64,000 nt of DNA, taken from assembly GCF_024642105.1 (NCBI RefSeq), contig NZ_JAHEBT010000003.1, positions 44,727 through 108,726 on the forward strand, given 5' to 3'. Below, one piece after another: positions 1 to 9,715 of the stretch (its first letter is position 1; each line of letters begins with the position of its first letter). The notes under the pieces were generated by a model that did not search any database, was not told the DNA's origin, and saw only the letters and a list, made by a program, of their open reading frames with translations. The translations under genes were made by a program, and so were the position numbers. The stretch comes from Flavobacterium sp. (GTDB lineage: Bacteria; Bacteroidota; Bacteroidia; Flavobacteriales; Flavobacteriaceae).

Positions 1-354
1 ATAATTATATGCTACATTTTCGGTAACATATTTAGCACTTAAAGTTTTCATAATATCTTCCGAACGGGCCACAAAATCATTATGATTAACCACATTATTA
101 GCAATCATATAATTATTATGTTCTTCGGCTTTAAAAGAGATATAATCTGACTTAATTAGGGCATTCAAACCAATACTAACTCGGTAATTATTGATTAATG
201 TCAAGGTTTCATTTTCAAAAGTAGTGTACGGATAAGGAACAGAAGTTTGAGAAACGGCCGGTGTTGTAACTGATGCAGGTGCATCTGCAGTACAAGAATT
301 TAGGGTGCCAAGTACAAAAACGAGTACAAGGACACGTAATAAAAATAATTTCAT
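1..354 (-). CDS. CAP-domain (SCP/PR1-like) lipoprotein, 3' part missing
   Basis: The visible 118 codons start with a lipoprotein signal: a hydrophobic stretch at residues 3-18 followed by a lipobox (TLNSC) with the acylated Cys at residue 21. After a Ser/Thr/Pro-rich linker comes the start of a CAP domain, recognisable from LTLINNYRVSIGLNAL, the metal-binding-type histidine in EEHNNYM, VNHND, and the ENVAYNY motif right at the window edge. Bacterial CAP proteins are secreted or surface-anchored; their biochemical role is mostly unsettled. The C-terminal part lies outside the window. A promoter with both boxes sits 82 bases upstream. Family assignment is firm, function is not. Confidence 0.85.
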   Translation of the reverse strand, partial: MKLFLLRVLVLVFVLGTLNSCTADAPASVTTPAVSQTSVPYPYTTFENETLTLINNYRVSIGLNALIKSDYISFKAEEHNNYMIANNVVNHNDFVARSEDIMKTLSAKYVTENVAYNY

Positions 355-435
355 AAAAGTAGGGCAAGCTTAAAGTAGATTGTGGGGCAAACTCCTTTAA
401 AAAATTTAAATTGTTGATGTATTAATTAAGCGGTG

Positions 436-466
436 CAAATGTACAACATTAATCGACAAAAGTCAA
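436..466 (-). promoter_or_regulatory. Bacteroidota-type promoter for the CAP lipoprotein gene
   Basis: Read on the minus strand, TTG (464-466) is followed after 20 bases by TACATTTG (436-443), matching the TTG / TAnnTTTG consensus of the primary sigma factor in Flavobacterium. Transcription would begin near 429, leaving a leader of about 75 bases. Confidence 0.6.
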
Positions 467-519
467 ATAAAAACGATTTAAATAGCTAATTTTCAAGTAT
501 TTACAAATAAATTCTTACA

Positions 520-1164
520 TTAAGGAGACAGTCTGTCTATCTTCCAACTAAAATCAGACTGAGCAATGTATCTAATTCTATCGTGAAGGCGATTAGGTCT
601 ACCTTGCCAGAACTCAACTTCCAAAGGAGTAACTAAAAATCCTCCCCAATGTTCTGGTCTTGGAATAACCATGCCTTCAAAATTAGCTTCCAATTGTTTT
701 AAATTTTCTTCTAAATACTCTCTTGAAGGTACCACTTCAGATTGATTCGATACAATAGCTCCTAATTTACTTCCATCTGGTCGAGAAGCAAAATAATTAT
801 CCGAAATGATTTCAGACGTTTTCTGAGCAATCCCTTTAATAATCACTTGACGCTCCATACTAGACCAAAAAAACGAAAGACAAACATTAGGATTAGTAGT
901 AATAGCCTTGCCTTTTTCTGAATTATAATTGGTATAAAAAATAAATCCTTCTTCGTTAAATTTCTTCAATAAAACAACTCTCGATTTTGGGAATCCATCC
1001 AAACCAATAGTAGCCACCGTCATAGCGTTGACTTCTTCATTGCCTCCAAAGTCCTCTACTTCATGAAACCATCTATTGAACAAATTAATTGGATCTTCTG
1101 GAATAGAAGTTTCTAACAATTCACTTTTTTCATAGGATTTTCGGTAATCACTTAAATCTTTCAT
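520..1164 (-). CDS. pdxH: Pyridoxamine 5'-phosphate oxidase
   Basis: This FMN enzyme oxidises pyridoxine or pyridoxamine 5'-phosphate to pyridoxal 5'-phosphate, the last step of vitamin B6 synthesis and salvage, in the cytoplasm. The protein is 214 residues, close to the 218 of E. coli PdxH, and shows the split-barrel hallmarks: NAMTVATIGLDGFPKSRVVL, the FMN-binding FYTNYNSEKGKAI region, FFWSSMERQV, SRPDGSKLGA, the substrate-binding FWQGRPNRLHDR and the family's C-terminal RLSP. It begins 22 bases downstream of rnz on the same strand and is probably cotranscribed with it. Confidence 0.96.
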   Translation of the reverse strand: MKDLSDYRKSYEKSELLETSIPEDPINLFNRWFHEVEDFGGNEEVNAMTVATIGLDGFPKSRVVLLKKFNEEGFIFYTNYNSEKGKAITTNPNVCLSFFWSSMERQVIIKGIAQKTSEIISDNYFASRPDGSKLGAIVSNQSEVVPSREYLEENLKQLEANFEGMVIPRPEHWGGFLVTPLEVEFWQGRPNRLHDRIRYIAQSDFSWKIDRLSP

Positions 1165-1186
1165 GGATTATTTTTTTTATGCTTTA

Positions 1187-2092
1187 TTACAATTCAAACG
1201 TTTTGCCATCTTCTGCTAAAAGCACTTCTGGAAAAACGGTTTCGGCTTCTTCTTTAAACAATGTTATACTTTCGTATCGAGTCGAATAATGCCCTAAAAT
1301 TAATTGTTTTACATTGGCTTTCAAAGCAATTCGAGCAGCTTCTTTTGCTGTGGAGTGTAAGGTCTTTTGAGCCAAACCTTCTTCTGATTCTAAAAAAGTG
1401 GATTCATGGTACAAAACATCAACGTTTTCAATAATCGGGATGACTGCTTCATAATAAACTGTGTCAGAACAAAAGGCGTAACTTTTGGGGGGAAGGGGAT
1501 CAAAAGTCAATTCTGAATTGGGAATTATTCTACCATCTTCTAAAGTGATGTCTTTTCCATTTTTTATCTTTTGGTAATAGCAACTCTCAATTTCGTAATT
1601 CAAAACTGCATCCATATTCAACTTGCGAGCCCCTGCTTTTTCTTGAAATAAAAAACCATTAGTATATACTCGATGTTTTAGAGGTATGGTTTTAACCAAC
1701 ACTTTTTCGTCTTCAAAAATAGTCTCACTTTCATCCGATTCCAATTCATGAAAATACAAACCGTAATTCGTCCACGAATTAGATAACCTTAATTGCAATA
1801 GAATAATTTCTTTGATACCTTTTGGACCATAAATATGTAAATCCGTTGTTCTTCCTAACAAACTAAAAGTTGAAATCAATCCAATCAAACCAAAAAAATG
1901 ATCACCATGCAAATGAGAAATAAAAACCTGATTGATTTTAGAAAATTTGATTTTGTTTTTCCGAAGCTGTACTTGAGTGCCTTCTCCACAATCAATTAAG
2001 AACATTCTGTTATTGATCTCCAATAACTGGGAAGTTGGATTCGTTATCGTTCGAGGGGTAGCGGCATAGCAGCCAAGAATGGTTAGCTTCAT
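1187..2092 (-). CDS. rnz: Ribonuclease Z
   Basis: Metallo-beta-lactamase-fold endonuclease that trims tRNA 3' trailers. The zinc ligands are seen in SHLHGDH (H60, H62, D64, H65), the downstream FCSDTVY aspartate and the C-terminal LGHYSTRY histidine; the length of 301 residues matches the short bacterial RNase Z. The start codon shares one base with the stop of the preceding small gene (TAATG), so translation is likely coupled. Gene order small STAS-like protein - rnz - pdxH suggests one transcript. Confidence 0.95.
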   Translation of the reverse strand: MKLTILGCYAATPRTITNPTSQLLEINNRMFLIDCGEGTQVQLRKNKIKFSKINQVFISHLHGDHFFGLIGLISTFSLLGRTTDLHIYGPKGIKEIILLQLRLSNSWTNYGLYFHELESDESETIFEDEKVLVKTIPLKHRVYTNGFLFQEKAGARKLNMDAVLNYEIESCYYQKIKNGKDITLEDGRIIPNSELTFDPLPPKSYAFCSDTVYYEAVIPIIENVDVLYHESTFLESEEGLAQKTLHSTAKEAARIALKANVKQLILGHYSTRYESITLFKEEAETVFPEVLLAEDGKTFEL

Positions 2093-2424
2093 TAAAATCC
2101 TAAATCACGTTCGATTTCTTCCATTTCAATAATATCGTGGGCTTCTAAATTGGATGGAACCACAACCAGTTGAGATGGAACAGCATTAAAATCAATCCCT
2201 TCTGCTACCACAACAAATGATTTTTTTGCTTTTTTATGTTGTTTAGATAAAGGTAACAACAATTTTAAATCAGCAAGAGTAACCGATTTGTTATGAGACA
2301 AATCGATAATTAAATTATGAGTATCAAAGGAGGAATTAGATTGTGACACTTTATCTAAAAATGAAGTAAAATCTCCTTGAGTATCTTTTATTGTTATCGT
2401 ATGTCCTTTTTGATCTACTTTCAT
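2092..2424 (-). CDS. Small STAS-like protein preceding RNase Z
   Basis: A 110-residue soluble protein with no signal peptide. Alternating strands and helices (HTITIKDTQGDFTSFLDKV, HNLIIDLS, SFVVVAEGIDF, LVVVPSNLEAHDIIEMEEIERDL) resemble a STAS/anti-sigma antagonist fold, but I see no clear phosphorylatable Ser in the usual loop, so antagonist function is not supported. Its TAA overlaps the rnz ATG by one base, and the close coupling suggests a role linked to RNase Z or simply co-expression. No specific promoter is evident in the 69 bases separating it from pyrB. Confidence 0.7.
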   Translation of the reverse strand: MKVDQKGHTITIKDTQGDFTSFLDKVSQSNSSFDTHNLIIDLSHNKSVTLADLKLLLPLSKQHKKAKKSFVVVAEGIDFNAVPSQLVVVPSNLEAHDIIEMEEIERDLGF

Positions 2425-2493
2425 AAATTGGATTTTAACAACTGCATAATACAGTTAATTTGAAACGAACTAATTTACGTAATTAGTATGAAA

Positions 2494-3420
2494 TTATTGG
2501 ATTTTTGAAGCCAAAAGATAAATAACCGCCATTCGGATAGCTACTCCATTTTCTACTTGGTCTAAAATAACCGATTGTTGAGAGTCGGCAACATCACTTG
2601 TAATTTCAACTCCACGATTGATAGGTCCTGGGTGCATAATTACAATCTCTTTGTTTAGCGAGTCCAAAAGATTTTTATCTACTCCATATTGCTGCGCATA
2701 TTCTCTTGTAGAAGGAAAATAATTCACGTCCATACGTTCGTTTTGTACTCGCAACATATTAGCTACATCACACCATTCAAGCGCTTTACGTAGGTTAGAC
2801 TCAACTGTCACTCCAAGTGATTCGATGTGTTTTGGAATCAATGTTTTTGGTCCACATACCTTTACCTCTGCTCCTTGCATTTGCAAAGCATAGATGTTAG
2901 ACAAAGCCACACGAGAGTGCAAAATATCGCCCACAATTACTACTTTTTTCCCCGCTACATCACCTAATTTTTCACGTATTGAATAACTATCTAACAAGGC
3001 TTGGGTTGGGTGTTCGTGTGCACCATCTCCTGCATTAACAATACTTGCTTTTACATTTTTAGATAAGAAGTAAGCCGCACCTGGATTGGCATGACGCATC
3101 ACCACCATATCTACTTTCATGGAAAGGATATTATTTACGGTATCGATGAGTGTTTCCCCTTTCTTAACAGAAGACTGTGCTGCCGAAAAACTAATCACAT
3201 CAGCTGACAATCGTTTTTGGGCTAATTCAAAAGAAAGTTTGGTTCGGGTACTATTTTCAAAAAAGATGTTGGCAATGGTAATGTCTCGTAAAGAAGGAAC
3301 TTTCTTAATGGGTCTATTGATAACTTCCTTAAAATGATCTGCGGTTTCAAAAATTAAGTCAATATCATTTTTGTTAATGTATTTTATTCCTAATAAATGA
3401 TTTACGCTTAATTCTTTCAT
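2494..3420 (-). CDS. pyrB: Aspartate carbamoyltransferase catalytic subunit
   Basis: Condenses carbamoyl phosphate with L-aspartate, the first committed step of pyrimidine synthesis. The carbamoyl-phosphate site is seen in FFENSTRTKLSFELA, the second active-site region in HPTQALLDSYSI, and the aspartate side in the MRVQNER and HPGPINRGVEI motifs. Length 308 is standard for the catalytic chain. It lies 41 bases downstream of pyrR in the same direction. No pyrI regulatory chain is adjacent. Confidence 0.97.
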   Translation of the reverse strand: MKELSVNHLLGIKYINKNDIDLIFETADHFKEVINRPIKKVPSLRDITIANIFFENSTRTKLSFELAQKRLSADVISFSAAQSSVKKGETLIDTVNNILSMKVDMVVMRHANPGAAYFLSKNVKASIVNAGDGAHEHPTQALLDSYSIREKLGDVAGKKVVIVGDILHSRVALSNIYALQMQGAEVKVCGPKTLIPKHIESLGVTVESNLRKALEWCDVANMLRVQNERMDVNYFPSTREYAQQYGVDKNLLDSLNKEIVIMHPGPINRGVEITSDVADSQQSVILDQVENGVAIRMAVIYLLASKIQ

Positions 3421-3461
3421 TTTTCTTTACAATTATAATTTTTTAATGATTGACTTTCTAC

Positions 3462-4001
3462 TTAATTGGTAATTAAATATACTCCGTCTTCTCCATCATT
3501 TTCTTTCCAACACACTTTTACTTTTTCGTCGTTTATGGCATCTACCTGTCTTCCTCTATAATCAGGCTGAATTGGTAAATTACGGCTAAAACGTCGATCA
3601 ATTAATACCAATAATTCAATTTCAGAAGGTCTTCCAAAAGATTGAATAGCAGTTAAAGCCGAACGAATACTTCGCCCAGTAAACAACACATCGTCAATAA
3701 AAATGACTTTTTTGTTTTCAACTATAAAATTGATATTGGTCTTATTTGCCTCTAACGGTTTTTCGGTTCTTCTGAAATCATCTCTAAAAAAAGTGATGTC
3801 CAAATAACCCAAAGTGATCGCTGGTGTTTGGTATTCTTTTTCTAAAATTTCTTTTAAACGTTCTGCCAAGAAAACACCTCTAGGCTGGATTCCAACTAAA
3901 ATAGTATCCGAGAAATCCAAGTGTTTTTCAATTAATTGACAAGCCAAACGATGCAGTATGATAGTAACTTCTTTTGCAGTAAGTAATACTTTTTGACTCA
4001 T
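3462..4001 (-). CDS. pyrR: PyrR, pyrimidine regulator / uracil phosphoribosyltransferase
   Basis: Phosphoribosyltransferase-fold protein with the PRPP-binding signature VIFIDDVLFTGRSIRSAL and the family features GIQPRGVFLAERL and DITFFRDD. In Gram-positives PyrR controls pyr mRNA attenuation; in Bacteroidota its regulatory role is less certain. I chose the start at 4001 (MSQKVLLTAKE) over a possible one at 4028 because a TATATTTG -10-like box lies at 4026-4033, which would put the upstream codon before the transcript start. It is followed by pyrB in an evident pyr operon. No PyrR-binding hairpin was recognised in the leader. Confidence 0.93.
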   Translation of the reverse strand: MSQKVLLTAKEVTIILHRLACQLIEKHLDFSDTILVGIQPRGVFLAERLKEILEKEYQTPAITLGYLDITFFRDDFRRTEKPLEANKTNINFIVENKKVIFIDDVLFTGRSIRSALTAIQSFGRPSEIELLVLIDRRFSRNLPIQPDYRGRQVDAINDEKVKVCWKENDGEDGVYLITN

Positions 4002-4085
4002 GGTAAAGTGTAATGTTTGGTTAGGCAAATATACAAATTCTGTTTTATGATTGATAATTAAAAATCACAGAAAAATTAGCTAAAA

Positions 4086-4113
4086 AAAAGCCTTGAAAAT
4101 TCAAGGCTTTTTA
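4086..4113 (-). terminator. Intrinsic terminator after the ABC-F gene
   Basis: A 12-base-pair stem (AAAAGCCTTGAA / TTCAAGGCTTTT) with a 2-base gap in the palindrome and flanking A and T runs lies directly after the stop of the ABC-F gene on the minus strand. It separates that gene from pyrR. Confidence 0.85.
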
Positions 4114-4119
4114 AACTAT

Positions 4120-5787
<1,668 letters not shown>

Positions 5788-5990
5788 TTAAATTCTAAGA
5801 GCGCAAATGGAATACTAAAATCAATTTTTGTTGTAGTATATATTAGAAGAAAAGCAGTGTTTACAATCAAAAACCATTTATTCTACAATTTTAACAATAT
5901 TTATTCCAATTTATTTTTTTTTAATTTAAGTAACAAATACTTTTACACTCTTACAGCAATTAATTTTTATAACCAAAAACCAAAACAAAA

Positions 5991-7652
5991 ATGAATTCAG
6001 AACAGACTAGAGCAAACAATTCTGCTCTTTCAACCTTAATCACGGTTTTCTTCTTTTGGGGATTTATTGGAGCATCAAACGGTGTTTTTATCCCTTTTTG
6101 TAAAGCTAAATTCGGATTAGATCAATTCCAAAGTCAGTTAATTGACTTTGCTTTTTATGGGGCGTATTACATAGGAGCTTTACTCCTTTTTATTTTTAGT
6201 AGTGCTGCCAAAAGAGATATATTAAACGGATGGGGATTCAAAAAAGGAATCATTTATGGATTATTGATTAGTACGTTTGGTGCTGCATTAATGATTCTAG
6301 CCGTAATTCAAGGGAGTTATTTATTTATTTTAGGCGCTTTATTCATTGTTGCTTTAGGATTCTCTCTACAACAAACTTCGGCACAACCTTTTGCTGCTTC
6401 TTTAGGAGAACCTCACACTGCATCTAGCCGATTGAATTTGGCGGGGGGAATTAACTCGTTAGGAACTACTATTGGGCCAATCGTAGTGTCATTTGCACTT
6501 TTTGGAGTAATTTCAGGGGTAAGTATTGAAGAATTTGCACAAAAAGCAGACTCGCTAGATTCTATGATTACCTTATACATGGCCGTAGGTGGATTGTTTT
6601 TATTGGCAGCCGCCTTATTTCATTTTTCAAAAAAATTACCTGCTGGAAAAAGTGATGACTCTTTTGAAACAGCAAACAAAGCCTTAAAAACACTTATTGC
6701 AATTACTGCATTATTAGTGGTTATTTTTGGGTACATTTTTTCTCGTTACGAAGATCCAGAATTTATTACTCGTTTTATTGAAAACAAAGAAGTCGATTAT
6801 TTAGGATTAGGACTTACTATCTCTACTTTATTAGTGGTTGTAATTGGGCTTTTATTTGCTAATGCTACCGCTCAAAAAAATCCTGAAGGATGGGGCGCTA
6901 TGAAATACCCTCAATTAGTATTAGGAATGCTTGCTCTATTCTCTTATGTAGGTGTAGAAGTAAGTATTGGTAGTAATTTAGGAGAATTGCTAAAAACAGA
7001 AGATTTTGGAGCTATTACAGGTCCAGGACTTGCACCATTTATGTCTATGTATTGGGGAAGTTTAATGATTGGACGTTGGGCTGGAGCTATTTCGGTTTTC
7101 AATCCGTCTTCACAAATGAGAAAGATATTGCTTATTGTAGTACCGTATGTAGCTTTTGGTGTTGTATTGACTGCTAATGCTATTTCTGGACAAGATATTA
7201 CGCCATTGTATGCCTATGCATTTGTAATTGTATTCCAAATTGTTGGTTTCTTCCTAGGTAAAGACCAACCATCAAGAACATTGATGATTTTTGGATTATT
7301 GGGAGCAATTGCAATGCTAATTGGTTTACTTACAACTGGAACAATTGCTATTTTTGCTTTTATGAGTGGTGGTTTATTCTTGAGTATTATGTGGCCTTGT
7401 ATCTTCTCTTTAGGAATTGCGGGCTTAGGAAAATATACTTCTCAAGGAGCTGCATTCTTAGTCATGATGATTTTAGGTGGAGGAATTATTCCACCATTAC
7501 AGGGTAAATTAGCCGATGTAATTGGAATTCATACTTCGTATTTTATTCCTGTTCTATGTTTTGCATTTATAGCATTCTACGGCTGGAAAGTAATCGGAAT
7601 TTTAGAAAAACAAGGTATCGGTCACGATATCGAAGTGGGTGGTGGACACTAA
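5991..7652 (+). CDS. Sugar-type MFS permease (FucP/HP1174-like), enlarged
   Basis: Inner-membrane major facilitator related to fucose and glucose/galactose:H+ symporters: [17 protein letters not shown] in the first helix, [20 protein letters not shown], and [11 protein letters not shown] in the seventh helix of the family. At 553 residues it is about 100 longer than the usual 12-helix members. Two hydrophobic pairs appear inserted, near residues 228-300 and 400-445, giving roughly 16 hydrophobic segments. Substrate cannot be named from sequence. It stands alone, with its own terminator just downstream. Confidence 0.85.
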   Translation: MNSEQTRANNSALSTLITVFFFWGFIGASNGVFIPFCKAKFGLDQFQSQLIDFAFYGAYYIGALLLFIFSSAAKRDILNGWGFKKGIIYGLLISTFGAALMILAVIQGSYLFILGALFIVALGFSLQQTSAQPFAASLGEPHTASSRLNLAGGINSLGTTIGPIVVSFALFGVISGVSIEEFAQKADSLDSMITLYMAVGGLFLLAAALFHFSKKLPAGKSDDSFETANKALKTLIAITALLVVIFGYIFSRYEDPEFITRFIENKEVDYLGLGLTISTLLVVVIGLLFANATAQKNPEGWGAMKYPQLVLGMLALFSYVGVEVSIGSNLGELLKTEDFGAITGPGLAPFMSMYWGSLMIGRWAGAISVFNPSSQMRKILLIVVPYVAFGVVLTANAISGQDITPLYAYAFVIVFQIVGFFLGKDQPSRTLMIFGLLGAIAMLIGLLTTGTIAIFAFMSGGLFLSIMWPCIFSLGIAGLGKYTSQGAAFLVMMILGGGIIPPLQGKLADVIGIHTSYFIPVLCFAFIAFYGWKVIGILEKQGIGHDIEVGGGH

Positions 7653-7680
7653 AAATACGCAACTAACCAAAACCAAACCT

Positions 7681-7718
7681 ACCTCCAAAGAGCCATCGCT
7701 ATTTGGAGGTTTTTTTTG
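7681..7718 (+). terminator. Terminator of the MFS gene
   Basis: ACCTCCAAA (7681-7689) pairs with TTTGGAGGT (7702-7710) across a 12-base loop and is followed by a run of T. It starts 29 bases after the MFS stop codon. Confidence 0.85.
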
Positions 7719-7738
7719 AATCATCCCGAAGCTACGGG

Positions 7739-7993
7739 TTCGTAAATCTAATATCGTAAATCGTATATTAATAAGGCATATACGAAAATATAATTTCTAC
7801 TCAAAAAGACTTGTTACCCTGAATTCATTTCAGTGGCTAATTTTCGTAAATCTAATATCGTAAATCGTAAATTCAATAACCATATTAAGGAAATATAGTT
7901 CTACTCAACAAAAGACTTGTTACCCTGAATTCATTTCAGTGGCTAATTTTCGTAAATCTAATATCGTAAATCGTAAATTCAATAACCATATAA
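7739..7993. repeat. Three degenerate tandem copies of a roughly 105-base unit
   Basis: The core TTCGTAAATCTAATATCG begins at 7739, 7843 and 7949 (spacing 104 and 106). The second and third copies are nearly identical over about 85 bases, including GACTTGTTACCCTGAATTC and TTTCAGTGGCTAA before the core and AATAACCATAT after it; the first copy is partial and diverged. Part of the unit (CTGAATTCATTTCAG) is an imperfect palindrome. The rest of 7653-8198 is AT-rich, with a TACATTTG box at 8077-8084 for the next gene and no coding potential. Confidence 0.85.
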
Positions 7994-8121
7994 GGAATAT
8001 AAGGAAATATAAGACTAAACTCCTTTTCATCGTTACATTTTCAAATTGTTACATTTTAAAAATTAAAATAAATTGCTACATTTGAAATACTCTGTAACTG
8101 AGTTATAAAAATTAGTTAGCC

Positions 8122-8152
8122 ATGCTCAACAAAAGAGCAAGAAACTGAGCAT
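8122..8152. repeat. Inverted repeat in the leader of the orphan gene
   Basis: ATGCTCA (8122-8128) pairs perfectly with TGAGCAT (8146-8152) around a 17-base loop, between the TACATTTG box at 8077-8084 and the start codon at 8199. It would fold in the 5' leader of the mRNA. A function is not known. Confidence 0.55.
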
Positions 8153-8198
8153 ATAAATAAGTTAACTGCAAGCTTAAAACAAAAATAACATAGACACA

Positions 8199-8738
8199 AT
8201 GAAGAAATATCTATCAGCATTTATTTTGTCAATTCTATTTGTAGGACAAACATTTGGACAATCAAAAATGATAGTTGGACAAAAACATACAATTTTTGTT
8301 GACATTCCTAAAAATTGGATTCAAGCACAAAATGACCAATTGCCATTTTTTATTAAACCAGACGTGAAGGATGTAAGTAATGAAACTTACATATACGTTT
8401 ATGGAATTGATTACAATAGCAAGCCCGAATTGAGCGGTTGGGTGAAAGGGAACAATGATAACATATCTGATAAATTTGATGGTGTAAAAATTGACACTTT
8501 AAAACAACAATTTGACAACATTAAAGCTAATGATTATTTAACTGGTAACTATTTGACAATTACTTACGACTATCCGAATGGTAGAAATGAAGTTATTTTG
8601 GTAATCGAATGTAAATCGACAATTGTGACATCTGTATTATCGACAAAAGACAAGGCTGAACTAAAGAAGCTTTTACCTTCATTTATAGAATTATCAAATA
8701 CATTAAAAATATTAGGAACGACCTTAAAAGAAGAATAA
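8199..8738 (+). CDS. Secreted protein of unknown function
   Basis: A 179-residue protein with a clear Sec signal peptide (MKKYLSAFILSILFVGQTFG, cleavage near residue 20). The mature part begins VGQKHTIFVDIPKNWIQ and alternates short strands with a final helical region; the pattern of a lone N-terminal 'native-lipid or PsbP-like' beta domain (IPKNW, YVYGI, KGNNDN) resembles DUF1795/PsbP-type small secreted domains, but I cannot assign a family. It sits between repeat-rich spacers, with a folded repeat right after its stop, which looks like an accessory insertion rather than core sequence. Confidence 0.75.
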   Translation: MKKYLSAFILSILFVGQTFGQSKMIVGQKHTIFVDIPKNWIQAQNDQLPFFIKPDVKDVSNETYIYVYGIDYNSKPELSGWVKGNNDNISDKFDGVKIDTLKQQFDNIKANDYLTGNYLTITYDYPNGRNEVILVIECKSTIVTSVLSTKDKAELKKLLPSFIELSNTLKILGTTLKEE

Positions 8739-8757
8739 AGCCAGCAGCTAACACAGC

Positions 8758-8861
8758 CTTTGCATCAGGCGGACTGACGTACAAACTTGTAGTTTTGTAC
8801 TCTTGATGAACATTAGTAATAATTTAATACTTTGTAGTCCGAAACCCTCCCGAACGCAAAG
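8758..8861. repeat. Folded repeat downstream of the orphan gene
   Basis: Three nested pairings are visible: CTTTGC (8758-8763) with GCAAAG (8856-8861), CGGACT (8770-8775) with AGTCCG (8836-8841), and a local hairpin GTACAAA (8779-8785) with TTTGTAC (8794-8800). The flanks CAGCTAACACAG and GCGCCCC resemble a repeat that, from memory, follows accessory genes in many Bacteroidota. It looks like an imperfect cruciform. Integron attC core sites are not evident. Confidence 0.6.
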
Positions 8862-8891
8862 CGCCCCAAAACATTAAACTCCAAAACCAAA

Positions 8892-8920
8892 AAAATCCCA
8901 TCATTGATGGGATTTTTTTA
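8892..8920. terminator. Bidirectional terminator
   Basis: An AT-flanked stem (AATCCCATCA / TGATGGGATT with two shared central bases) with A and T runs lies between the convergent orphan gene and the transaldolase gene, and can serve both. Confidence 0.85.
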
Positions 8921-8937
8921 TTTATAAAAGGAAACTA

Positions 8938-9594
8938 TTATTTATTCCCTTTTTCAAAATCAGCTACAAACTGTGCTAATCCAATATCGGTTAATGGATG
9001 TTTCAACAATCCGTAGATAGCCGAAAGTGGTCCTGTCATTACATCGGCACCAATTTTAGCACAATTCATAATATGCATCGTATGGCGTACAGAAGCTGCT
9101 AAAATTTGAGTTTCAAATCCGTAATTATCATAGATTAAACGAATTTCTTCAATAAGCGCCAATCCATCTGTAGAAACATCATCCAAACGACCAATGAACG
9201 GAGAAACATAAGTAGCCCCAGCTTTAGCAGCTAACAATGCTTGTCCTGCAGAAAAAACCAAAGTAACATTCGTTCTAATACCTTTATCCGAAAAATATTT
9301 AGCCGCCATCACTCCTTCTTTAGTCATGGGCAATTTTACCACGATTTGTTCGTGTAAATCAGCTAACTCTTCTCCTTCTTTAATCATTCCTTCAAAATCC
9401 AAAGCATTCACTTCGGCACTTACATCGCCATCTACCAGGTTGCAAATGTCAACATAGTGTTTCAAGATGTTGTTTTTACCAGTAATTCCTTCTTTTGCCA
9501 TTAATGACGGATTCGTAGTTACTCCATCCAAAACACCTAAAGCTTGTGCTTCTTTAATCTGAGCTAAATTAGCCGTGTCAATAAAAAATTTCAT
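8938..9594 (-). CDS. TalC-type transaldolase / fructose-6-phosphate aldolase family
   Basis: Class I aldolase of the short (about 220 residue) transaldolase family; a TIM barrel that forms a Schiff base through the Lys in VVKLPMT (K87). Other hallmarks are [24 protein letters not shown], and SPFIGRLDD. The residue that separates E. coli FSA (Tyr131) from transaldolases (Phe) is Phe here (F133), so transaldolase in the non-oxidative pentose phosphate pathway is the better call than F6P aldolase. A TAATTTTG box at 9711-9718 would place the structured repeat at 9624-9700 in its 5' leader. Confidence 0.9.
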   Translation of the reverse strand: MKFFIDTANLAQIKEAQALGVLDGVTTNPSLMAKEGITGKNNILKHYVDICNLVDGDVSAEVNALDFEGMIKEGEELADLHEQIVVKLPMTKEGVMAAKYFSDKGIRTNVTLVFSAGQALLAAKAGATYVSPFIGRLDDVSTDGLALIEEIRLIYDNYGFETQILAASVRHTMHIMNCAKIGADVMTGPLSAIYGLLKHPLTDIGLAQFVADFEKGNK

Positions 9595-9623
9595 ATGTAT
9601 CTATTTGTTATGTGTTAGTATTT

Positions 9624-9700
9624 GGGCGTGACCACAAGGGTCGGGCTTTACGTTGCAATCTCCTTCTTTGAAAAAGGATTTTCACTGCAATCCCTCACGC
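9624..9700. repeat. Structured Bacteroidota-type intergenic repeat
   Basis: GGGCGTGA at the left end pairs with TCACGC at the right (GCGTGA 9626-9631, TCACGC 9695-9700); inside are GGGTCGGGCTTTACG, GCAATC, a CCTT/AAGG hairpin and GGATTTTCACTGCAATCCC. From memory this matches a repeat common between genes across Bacteroidota (GGGCGT..GGTCGGGC..GGATT..CACTGCAATCCCTCACGC). It fills most of the gap between the transaldolase and SDR genes. Role unknown. Confidence 0.7.
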
Positions 9701-9715
9701 AAATTCGGTGCAAAA

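Noticed and set aside
8744..8866. Possible integron attC site after the orphan gene
   Set aside because: Folded arms exist, but the RYYYAAC and GTTRRRY core pair is not found and no integrase is in the window.
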